Positions 49,325-56,370 of a stretch of 64,000 nucleotides of DNA are shown here, piece after piece. A model generated the notes under the pieces. The model had not been told where the DNA came from. It saw only the letters and a program-made list of their open reading frames with translations, and searched no databases. The stretch is from JABDIP01 sp965212545 (GTDB lineage: Bacteria; Pseudomonadota; Alphaproteobacteria; DSM-16000; Inquilinaceae), in NCBI GenBank assembly GCA_965212545.1, contig CBDBVB010000023.1, forward strand, positions 1-64,000, given 5' to 3'. Made by a program: the position numbers and the translations under genes. Position 1 is the first letter of the stretch; each line of letters begins with the position of its first letter.

Positions 49325-49786
49325 TCAGTCGTCGCCGCGTTCCGGCGCCACATCTAGCGTTCGGGGTTTCTTGGCTGAATTCTTGCGAATCGCGATCGTC
49401 TTGACCCTGGCGGCCGGGATCGGCCGCTTGAGCTCGATATCGAGCAATCCGCTGTCAAGCGTCGCGCCTGAAACCTCCAGCCCATCGGCCAGCACGAAAG
49501 AGCGCTGGAACTGGCGCGCGGCAATGCCGCGATGGAGGTACACGCGATCCTTGTCGTCAACCTGCTTGCCGCGAACGATCAACTGGTTGTCTTCCACCTG
49601 GACCGACAATTCATCATTACCGAAGCCGGCCACAGCGAGGGTGATACGCAGGCGGTCTTCGCCAAGCTGTTCGATATTGTAGGGTGGGTATCCGTCGGAA
49701 GACGCTTTTGAGACCCGGTCCAGCGCCCGTTCGAATTGATCGAACCCCAGCATGAGCGGGCTGTTGAGCAGCGACATTCGACTCAT
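49325..49786 (-). CDS. Small heat-shock protein, Hsp20/IbpA-like
   Basis: 153 residues from ATG 49786, preceded by GGAG; an ATG further upstream (49870) is not supported. The alpha-crystallin domain (about 35-125) contains YPPYNIEQLGEDRLRITLAVAGF, VEDNQLIVRGKQ, YLHRGIAARQFQRSFVLADGLEV and ASL-type L-D-S-G-L-L-D-I-E-L. The N-terminal segment (LLNSPLMLGFDQFERALDRV) is typical of class A alphaproteobacterial Hsp20. It is an ATP-independent chaperone that holds unfolded proteins. It is followed by the DUF1150 gene. Confidence 0.95.
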   Translation of the reverse strand: MSRMSLLNSPLMLGFDQFERALDRVSKASSDGYPPYNIEQLGEDRLRITLAVAGFGNDELSVQVEDNQLIVRGKQVDDKDRVYLHRGIAARQFQRSFVLADGLEVSGATLDSGLLDIELKRPIPAARVKTIAIRKNSAKKPRTLDVAPERGDD

Positions 49787-50043
49787 TTGCCAGTCTCCTC
49801 CCGTGAGCGAGTGGCCAATCCTGTCGTAGATACCGCCCCGGTCTCCCGGCGACGTCACAGCAGCCCGCACATCGGCGCTGCCATGACATAAAAAATGGGG
49901 ATGCCTGATAGCAATTCAAGCCTCGACGACGCCGGGGCGCACAACCAGGCGCCACTTTCGCTGCGGGTCTGCGTTGTGCCAAGATCGGCCAAACCGTCCC
50001 ATCCGGGATGGTGAACACCGGTGCGGGCGGCGGGAGCAACAGC

Positions 50044-50796
50044 ATGAATCGGATCGATCTGGACGGCCGCAGCGCCGTTGTCACTGGGGGTGCCCAGGGC
50101 ATCGGTCGGGCCATCGCCGAACGGCTTCTGGCGTCCGGCGCGAGCGTCAGCCTCTGGGACCGGGATGCCGGCGCATTGGCCGAGACCGTCCGCGATCTCT
50201 CATCCCAAGGCGAGGTGCACTCCGCGCAGGTTGACGTGACCGACATCGAGACCGTCGACCGGGCGACGTCGGAGACGGGGCGCGTCCTTGGCGGGCCGGA
50301 CATCCTGATCGCGAATGCCGGTATCGCGGGACCGAGCGCGACCGTGTCGGACTATCCGCTCGACGCCTGGCAGCAGGTCATCGACATCGACCTCACCGGC
50401 GTCTTCCATTGCTGCCGCTCTCTCGTGCCGGGCATGATCGAGCGCAACTACGGGCGGATCGTCTGCACAGCCTCGGTCGCCGGCAAGGAAGGCAACCCCA
50501 ACGCAGCACCTTACAGCGCTGCCAAAGCAGGGGTAATCGCGCTGACCAAATCGCTCGGCAAGGAGCTGGCGGAATACGACATCGCGGTGAACTGCATCAC
50601 CCCGGCGGCTGCGGAGACGCGCATCTTCGAACAGGTCTCGAAGGAGCATATCGCCTATATGCGGAGCAAGATTCCGCGCGGCCGGTTCGTCGAGGTGCAC
50701 GAGATCGCCGCCATGGTGGCCTGGCTCTCATCGGAGGAAAACTCCTTCACCACGGGCGCCGTATTCGACCTCAGCGGCGGTCGCGCCACCTATTGA
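50044..50796 (+). CDS. Short-chain dehydrogenase/reductase (SDR)
   Basis: 250 residues from ATG 50044 (MNRIDLDGRSAVVTGG); an ATG at 50008 would add a Gly-rich stretch. Classical SDR: nucleotide motif GGAQGIGRAIAERL, NAG motif IANAGIAGPSA, catalytic Ser in CTASVAGKEG and catalytic YSAAK (Tyr-x-x-x-Lys), followed by ITPAAAETRIF and a C-terminal GGRATY. The tail FSTGAVFDLSGGR-type end (FTTGAVFDLSGGR) is common in 3-oxoacyl-ACP-reductase-like proteins. The substrate is unknown. A glycosyltransferase-like gene follows in the same direction. Confidence 0.93.
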   Translation: MNRIDLDGRSAVVTGGAQGIGRAIAERLLASGASVSLWDRDAGALAETVRDLSSQGEVHSAQVDVTDIETVDRATSETGRVLGGPDILIANAGIAGPSATVSDYPLDAWQQVIDIDLTGVFHCCRSLVPGMIERNYGRIVCTASVAGKEGNPNAAPYSAAKAGVIALTKSLGKELAEYDIAVNCITPAAAETRIFEQVSKEHIAYMRSKIPRGRFVEVHEIAAMVAWLSSEENSFTTGAVFDLSGGRATY

Positions 50797-50902
50797 TCCG
50801 GCCCGAACGCGCGATCCGCCGCGCCTTGCGCCGTCGACGGCGAAACGTTAGCGTCGCGCGGCCGGGACGAGCCAGCCGGCCGCATTCTCCGGACAAGAAC
50901 CG

Positions 50903-51634
50903 ATGGTCAACGTCGTCTGCATGAAATGGGGGTCGGTCTATGGCCCTGAATACGTCAACAAACTGTTCCGGGGCGTCGCGCGCAATCTGACGATTCCGTT
51001 CCGGTTCGTATGCTTTACCGAAGATCCGAAGGGCGTCGACGAATCCGTCGAGTGCAAGCCGCTACCGCCGATTGCCCTGCCGCCGGGTTACGAGAAATCG
51101 GCCTTCAACAAGATCGCCCTGTTTGCGAAGACCCTCGACGATCTGGAAGGGATGACCCTGTTTCTCGACCTCGACGTGGTGATCGCGGGCAGCATGGACG
51201 CCTTCTTCGAGTTCGAAGCACCGTTTTGCATCATCCACAACTGGCTGGAGTGGCGGAAGACGATCTTCCGCAAGCGGCCGCGGATCGGCAATTCCTCGGT
51301 GTTCCGATTCAACATCGGCGAACAGGCCCACGTGCTCGACGACTTCCACGCCGATTCGAACCGGGCGATCCATGGGTATCCGACAGAACAGGCCTACATG
51401 TCCGACACTGTGAACGGGCTGACGTTCTGGCCGGAACGCTGGTGCCGCAGCTTCAAGCGGCACTGCATCCCGGCAACGCCGCTCAACCTCGTCAGAGCGC
51501 CCCACCTGCCCAGAGGTGCCAGGATCATCGTCTTTCACGGCCGGCCGAATCCGGATGAGGCGGCCGCTGGATTTGCCTCGAATTGGCGCAAGCGAACACT
51601 GCCGGCGCCGTGGATCGATCGGCTCTGGGCATAG
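50903..51634 (+). CDS. Glycosyltransferase-like protein with DxD motif
   Basis: 243 residues from ATG 50903. The N-terminal part (MVNVVCMKWGSVYGPEYVNKLFRGVARNLTIPFRFVCFTED) and the motif GMTLFLDLDVVIAGSMD resemble GT-A-type glycosyltransferases (GT8-like), with DLD as the metal-binding DxD. Two conserved Trp residues near the C-terminal part (TFWPERWCRSFK) and the H-G-R-P-N segment may bind the acceptor. The donor sugar is not predictable. No other sugar genes are adjacent; the surrounding genes are an SDR and a cell-wall hydrolase. Confidence 0.78.
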   Translation: MVNVVCMKWGSVYGPEYVNKLFRGVARNLTIPFRFVCFTEDPKGVDESVECKPLPPIALPPGYEKSAFNKIALFAKTLDDLEGMTLFLDLDVVIAGSMDAFFEFEAPFCIIHNWLEWRKTIFRKRPRIGNSSVFRFNIGEQAHVLDDFHADSNRAIHGYPTEQAYMSDTVNGLTFWPERWCRSFKRHCIPATPLNLVRAPHLPRGARIIVFHGRPNPDEAAAGFASNWRKRTLPAPWIDRLWA

Positions 51635-51696
51635 CAACACCGAGGAACCGGGCTGCCAGATCGGGCCGAAGCCGTCCTCAGGTTGATGGACCCTGG

Positions 51697-52182
51697 TCAG
51701 GAGTCTTTCGGGTCGTGCATGAAGGTGTGGTTGCCGATCACGGCGGCCACGGTGAACGATCGCGACCAGTAGGGCGTCACCAACCGGTGCGCGTAGTAGA
51801 AATCGGCACCGTCGGTGAGATCCTCCGACGCACCGGTCATCGCCGCGACGGCCACCTCGACGCTTTCCACCCATGCGTCGAAGACCCAGGGACGCTCGCG
51901 CCGCAGGCCGTCATAGAGCGGGATGCGATCCGACCGGCCATCCTGGGTCCAGGAAAACTGCCGATGCTGCCACACGACATCGCAGACCGAGCCCGGATAG
52001 CGGGCGCTCTGTACGCGGTTCAATGTGACATGGGCGACGGCGCTCTTGCCGACGCGATGCTCGATGCTTGCCTCGAAATAGACGTTCTGCGCCAGGCAGA
52101 AGACCTCGTCGGAGTCCAGATCCATGGCCGGCGTTCCGAAAGTCGCCATCACGGCGATCAAGATCGACATCGGTGTCGACAT
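51697..52182 (-). CDS. SleB-like cell-wall hydrolase (Hydrolase_2 family)
   Basis: 161 residues from ATG 52182, which is preceded by GGGGGCAGGT; an ATG at 52194 has no ribosome-binding site. A hydrophobic N-terminus (STPMSILIAVMATFG) acts as signal. The Hydrolase_2/SleB fold is recognised by FCLAQNVYFEASIEHRVGKSAVAHVTLNRV (with the Glu of YFEA), FSWTQDGRSDRIP, and ADFYYAHRLVTPYW with HTFMHDP at the end. Members cleave peptidoglycan. An array of TTAA boxes, including a CtrA-type TTAA-N7-TTAA, lies about 90-125 bases upstream, suggesting cell-cycle control. Confidence 0.88.
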   Translation of the reverse strand: MSTPMSILIAVMATFGTPAMDLDSDEVFCLAQNVYFEASIEHRVGKSAVAHVTLNRVQSARYPGSVCDVVWQHRQFSWTQDGRSDRIPLYDGLRRERPWVFDAWVESVEVAVAAMTGASEDLTDGADFYYAHRLVTPYWSRSFTVAAVIGNHTFMHDPKDS

Positions 52183-52509
52183 ACCTGCCCCCATTCATTT
52201 TTTCATTGTGGACATTATCGGAATATTTACTTTTCTTTTCAAGAAAATTTTAGAAAATCATTGGTAACCGTTAATTATTGTTAAGATATACTTAACAATA
52301 CTGGTTAATCGTTTCGGTAAACGCCCAGGCTCGTCTTGGTCTCGGCAGATGATCTATTTCAGCGCTTCTTCCGCCTTTTGAGGCCAGAGAAGGCGGGGCT
52401 TTCGCGGCGGACTGGTGCGGCCTGCAGCATCGGATGATACCGACCTGCAATCCCACCGGTCGGACCCCGCGATCCTGACAGGCGGCACCAACCCACCGCG
52501 CGGTTGACG
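52183..52509 (-). other. AT-rich regulatory region upstream of the SleB-like gene
   Basis: 327 bases without a gene. Bases 52195-52320 are strikingly AT-rich and hold the dyad and TTAA boxes listed separately. Bases 52371-52396 hold a CCGCCTT/AAGGCGG hairpin that may end the upstream DUF1045 transcript on the minus strand. The rest shows no feature. Confidence 0.5.
52271..52308 (-). promoter_or_regulatory. CtrA-like TTAA box cluster with a perfect 9-bp dyad
   Basis: TTAA boxes lie at 52271-52274, 52281-52284, 52292-52295 and 52305-52308. The middle pair has the TTAA-N7-TTAA spacing of the CtrA full site. The same pair forms the perfect dyad ATTGTTAAG-ATATA-CTTAACAAT (52277-52299). The cluster is about 90-125 bases before the SleB-like start. 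Confidence 0.6.
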
Positions 52510-53208
52510 TCAACCGGTGAGCGGCAGGCGCTCGATCAGCCGGAAATTGGCGCCGTCGCCCGGATCGGCAAACAGGCACACCTCTGCGACCACGAACGGC
52601 TCCGATTCGAAGAGGGCGACCAGAGGCCGCAATGCCGCCATTGCCCGCTCCCCTTCCGCCGGGGCAAGCGCGCCGGTCAGCGTCAGGTGGAAACGAAACT
52701 CGTCCAGCACATAGGGATAGCCCCAGCGCCGCAGATATCCTTCCTGCCGCGGTGTCAGACCGGATTCGCGGCGCTTGGCCAATTCGGCAGCGTCGAGCGG
52801 CGCCCGCAATGTGTCGAGGTCGATCGTCACCCGCTCGGCGAGGCGCTCCAGCGCGACCGGGTCCCCGGCCGGCGTCAGGGCGATGAAGCGGCCAAGCCGG
52901 CTGAGTCGCAATCCGGGCAGGGTGAATGGCGCCAGAGCCGTGGCGATACCGGTCACCGAGGCCACCAGATCGTCGTATCCGCACCCGTCTGCCAGCCGGA
53001 ACGGCGCCTTGAGGGTCCCGTGGAACCCGTAACGGCGAGGCGTTTTCGTCATCCGCGCCACGTCGTCTGCCGTCAACGGCGGCACATTCGGATGGCCAAC
53101 AGGACGTCCGGCGACCGGGTCCCAGCCGAGCCAGGCTGCCGAGAACCGCGCCAATGGGCTCGTCTTCGGCGGTGCGTAGTAAACCGCGTAACGATCGGCC
53201 GAATGCAT
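52510..53208 (-). CDS. DUF1045 / TIGR03223-like 2H phosphoesterase protein
   Basis: 232 residues from ATG 53208 (MHSADRYAVYYAPP); a longer frame runs into the tRNA region. The 2H-phosphoesterase signature is visible as two HxT motifs: HGTLKAPF (about residue 65) and FHLTLTG (about residue 175). DUF1045 proteins are best known as accessory members of phosphonate-utilisation (phn) operons (TIGR03223), where they are thought to act on cyclic phosphate intermediates. There are no phn lyase genes here. The PhnD-like proteins at 25.7-28.7 kb are far away, so no link can be claimed. Confidence 0.88.
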   Translation of the reverse strand: MHSADRYAVYYAPPKTSPLARFSAAWLGWDPVAGRPVGHPNVPPLTADDVARMTKTPRRYGFHGTLKAPFRLADGCGYDDLVASVTGIATALAPFTLPGLRLSRLGRFIALTPAGDPVALERLAERVTIDLDTLRAPLDAAELAKRRESGLTPRQEGYLRRWGYPYVLDEFRFHLTLTGALAPAEGERAMAALRPLVALFESEPFVVAEVCLFADPGDGANFRLIERLPLTG

Positions 53209-53274
53209 ATTCGCGTACCGTGCCCCGGACAGCAAAACGGCCGGAACGAGTCCCGGCCGAACGAATGGTCGATT

Positions 53275-53350
<76 letters not shown>

Positions 53351-53566
53351 ACCGGTCTCCGCCGGACGGGAAATGCGCCCTGATCCGGCAGGCGGGTTAT
53401 GTATCAAGGGTGCAGGTTCGGCACAAACGAAAAATCATCGATGCCGGGCATGGCCTGAGGTCCGACCTGCATTCGCTTCAGTGTCCGCCCCGAGCCCGCT
53501 CGGCGTCCGCTATCGCATTTTCCGTTCATACGAAATCGGCTCGATTCCGCGTCAGCGGAGTATGCT

Positions 53567-54079
53567 CTACGTGTTCGGATCGTCCTCCTTGGCAATGTCG
53601 ACGACTTCTTCGACATCTTCGTCGCCCAGTTCCGAGGCGTCCTCCAACAGGACGTTGCTGTCGTTCTCATCTTCGTCGTCGGCGGTCTCGACATCGTCAG
53701 CGAGATCGGCGTCCGGCGCATCGGCCACCTCGGCATCGCCGTCGCCCTCCAACGACTCCAGCGAAACAGTCGCCTCATCCGCCTCCAGTTCCACCTCGGC
53801 CACCTCTTCGACCTCGGCCACCTCTTCGACCTCGGCGACCTCTTCAACGGCCTCCGCAGGCTCCTTGGCAGCGGGTTTCGCAGCCGGCTTCTTGGCCACG
53901 GTCTTCGCCGCCGCAACCTCCTCGACGGCAGCCACGCGGGTCCGACGCGACTTGAGGAAAGCCTCGGGATCGAACTGGGTGTTGCATTTCGGGCAGATGA
54001 CCGGGCTTTTCTGCAGGTCGTAATAGCGCGTTCCACAACTGTGGCAGATGTGCTTGGCACCCCAATCCGGCTTCGCCAC
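53567..54079 (-). CDS. TIGR02300 family acidic zinc-ribbon protein
   Basis: 170 residues from ATG 54079. Starts MAKPDWGAKHICHSCGTRYYDLQKSP, then VICPKCNTQFDPEAFLK: a two-CxxC zinc ribbon (CHSC and CPKC) with the Y-D-L motif that defines TIGR02300 (FYDLN acid family), almost confined to alphaproteobacteria. Residue 50 onward is a very acidic, low-complexity tail made mainly of Glu/Ala/Val, with three near-perfect 18-base tandem repeats (53793-53846). The function is unknown. The gene is divergent from aroA, an arrangement found in related genomes. Confidence 0.93.
   Translation of the reverse strand: MAKPDWGAKHICHSCGTRYYDLQKSPVICPKCNTQFDPEAFLKSRRTRVAAVEEVAAAKTVAKKPAAKPAAKEPAEAVEEVAEVEEVAEVEEVAEVELEADEATVSLESLEGDGDAEVADAPDADLADDVETADDEDENDSNVLLEDASELGDEDVEEVVDIAKEDDPNT
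53793..53846 (-). repeat. Three 18-base tandem repeats inside the TIGR02300 gene
   Basis: Plus-strand ACCTCGGCCACCTCTTCG at 53793-53810 and 53811-53828, and a copy with two changes at 53829-53846. They encode the six-residue repeat EEVAEV of the acidic tail; a site likely to vary in copy number. Confidence 0.9.
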
Positions 54080-54271
54080 GCCTCAATCTCCTTGTCAACG
54101 TCCGTACGGTGGCTGCGCCTTTGCCACGGCGCCGCATCGCTGTCAAAGCGAAAAGCACATTCCAGCGGCCATGTGCTTCGGCTTTCTTGGGCCGATCACC
54201 TGTGCTATGGCCGTCGCCGTGCACATCAGAGCCCCGTCCGCAACGACCAGCGCCGTGACCGAGATCGATCG

Positions 54272-55607
54272 ATGCAGCCATTGACGTCGCGCCTGACCGG
54301 CGAATTGTCGGGCACGATTCGCGTACCCGGCGACAAGTCGATCTCGCACCGCGCCCTGATGCTGGGCGCACTCGCGGTCGGAAGGACCGAAATCGACGGT
54401 TTGCTCGAGGGCGAGGACGTGCTGCGCACCGCCGAGGCGATGCGCGCACTGGGCGCCGAGGCGACCCGAGGCGAGGACGGCACCTGGCGGGTCGACGGCG
54501 TCGGTGTCGGCGGACTCGGCGAACCGTCCGCGGTGCTCGACATGGGCAACAGCGGCACCGGGGCACGGCTGCTGACCGGAGTTCTGGCCACTCACGGGCT
54601 GACCGCATTCATGACCGGTGACGCATCGCTGGTGAAGCGCCCGATGGCGCGGGTCACGGCTCCGCTGGTCCGCATGGGCGCGCAGTTCGTCACCCGCGAC
54701 GGCGGCCGGCTGCCGATGGCGGTGATCGGAACGCGGGCGCCGGTCCCGATCCGCTACACCCTCCCGGTGGCTTCGGCCCAGGTGAAATCGGCGATCCTGC
54801 TGGCCGGGCTGAATACTCCCGGCACCACCACGGTTGTCGAGCCGCATCCGACACGCGACCATTCGGAGAACATGCTGCGGCATTTTGGCGCCGCGATCGC
54901 GCTGGACGATGCCGAGGACGGCGGACAGGCGATCTCGATCACCGGAGAGCCCGAATTGCAGGGCCGGTCGGTTGCGGTGCCCGGGGATATCAGTTCAGCG
55001 GCGTTCCCGATCGTGGCGGCGCTGATTCGTCCCGATTCCGATGTCACCCTGACCGGCATCGGCATCAACCCGCGTCGCACCGGGCTGTTGGACACGCTGA
55101 TCGAGATGGGCGGACGCATCGACCTGCTGGACCGCCGTGAGGACGCCGGCGAGCCGGTCGCCGATATCCGCGTCCAGGGCAGCGAGCTGCGCGGCATCGA
55201 CGTACCCGCCGGATCGGGCGCCCAGCATGATCGACGAGTATCCGGTGCTGGCCGTGGCTGCGGCCTGCGCCGAAGGGACCACCCGCATGTTGGGCGTTGG
55301 TGAACTGAGGGTGAAGGAAAGCGACCGATTGGCGATGACCGCTGCGGGGCTGGACGCCTGCGGCATCACCGTGGATGCCGACAGCGACAGTCTGACGGTG
55401 CAGGGCGCCGGCACCCCGAACGGCGGCGCGACGGTGGCCACCGAACTGGATCACCGGATCGCCATGAGCTTCCTGGTGCTCGGCATGGCGACGCGTTCGC
55501 CCGTGGCAATCGACGACGCCCAACCGATCGACACCAGCTTCCCGGGCTTCGCGGCGCTGATGAACGGGCTGGGCGCGTCGGTTGCTCCCGCCGAGGGCGC
55601 GGTATGA
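54272..55607 (+). pseudogene. aroA: 3-phosphoshikimate 1-carboxyvinyltransferase (EPSP synthase), single-base frameshift
   Basis: Sixth step of the shikimate pathway. ATG 54272 (MQPLTSRLTGELSGTIRVPGDKSISHRALMLGALAVG) is the start; the upstream frame is noise. The catalytic motif GDKSISHRAL, the NSGTGARLLTG loop and VASAQVKSAILLAGL are intact. At about 55211 the sense shifts: frame one reads DVPAGSGAQHD, but the next frame continues DRAPSMIDEYPVLAVAAACAEG, LRVKESDRLAM and DHRIAMSF to the normal end at 55607. Removing one G of GG at 55211-55212 restores the family consensus DVPADRAPSMIDEYP. The gene overlaps cmk by four bases. Sequencing error or a real lesion cannot be told apart here. Confidence 0.9.
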
Positions 55608-56257
55608 TCATCGCTATCGACGGTCCCGCAGCCTCCGGCAAGGGCACTCTCGGGCGCCGGCTTGCCGCCCATTTCAGGCTCAAGCACATGGATACCGGCC
55701 TGCTGTACCGTGCCATCGGGCTCGCGGTGTTGCGCACCGGGGGCGATCCGGCCAACGCCGTGGCCGCCGAAGCAGCCGCCAGGGCGTTGCGGCCTGAAGA
55801 CCTGGAATCCGCCGAACTGCGCGCAGACAAGGTGGCCCAGGCCGCGTCCAAGGTCGCGGCCATGCCGAAGGTGCGCGACCTGCTGCTGGAGTTCCAGCGC
55901 GACTTCGCGCGCCGGCCGCCGGGCGCCGTGCTGGACGGCCGCGACATCGGCACCGTCGTCTGTCCGGACGCCGACGCCAAGTTCTTCGTCACCGCCTCGC
56001 TGGAGGTTCGGGCCGAGCGACGGTTCAAAGAGTTGCGGGAACGCGGACATGACGTTATATACCCCGCGGTCCTGCAGGATATGACGCAGCGGGACGCGCG
56101 CGACAGCGGCCGGGCGGTGGCACCGCTCAAACCCGCGGACGACGCGTTGTTCCTGGACTCCAGCGACATGACGGCCGATGAGGCCTTCGAGCAGGCGCTG
56201 GCGTTCATCGCTGACAAAGCCGTGCCTACCGGTGCGGCGGTTCCGAACGGGACGTGA
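55604..56257 (+). CDS. cmk: Cytidylate kinase
   Basis: 217 residues from ATG 55604, overlapping the aroA stop (ATGA). Phosphorylates CMP and dCMP. P-loop DGPAASGKGTLGRRLA; KHMDTGLLYRA and GRDIGTVVCPDA bind CMP; the lid region KELRERGHDV and a C-terminal TADEAFEQALAFI complete the enzyme, of standard length. aroA-cmk-rpsA is the common alphaproteobacterial order. The 113 bases before rpsA contain its probable promoter and leader. Confidence 0.97.
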   Translation: MIIAIDGPAASGKGTLGRRLAAHFRLKHMDTGLLYRAIGLAVLRTGGDPANAVAAEAAARALRPEDLESAELRADKVAQAASKVAAMPKVRDLLLEFQRDFARRPPGAVLDGRDIGTVVCPDADAKFFVTASLEVRAERRFKELRERGHDVIYPAVLQDMTQRDARDSGRAVAPLKPADDALFLDSSDMTADEAFEQALAFIADKAVPTGAAVPNGT

Positions 56258-56370
56258 GATAGGATCGACGCCGGGTGGCGAGGTAGCAATCCGCCCGGCG
56301 AGCCGATGGTGCGCTTTCCATTGCGGGATAACCCGCGGCGGGCGATCGGTAGATCATTCGAGGAGCATTC

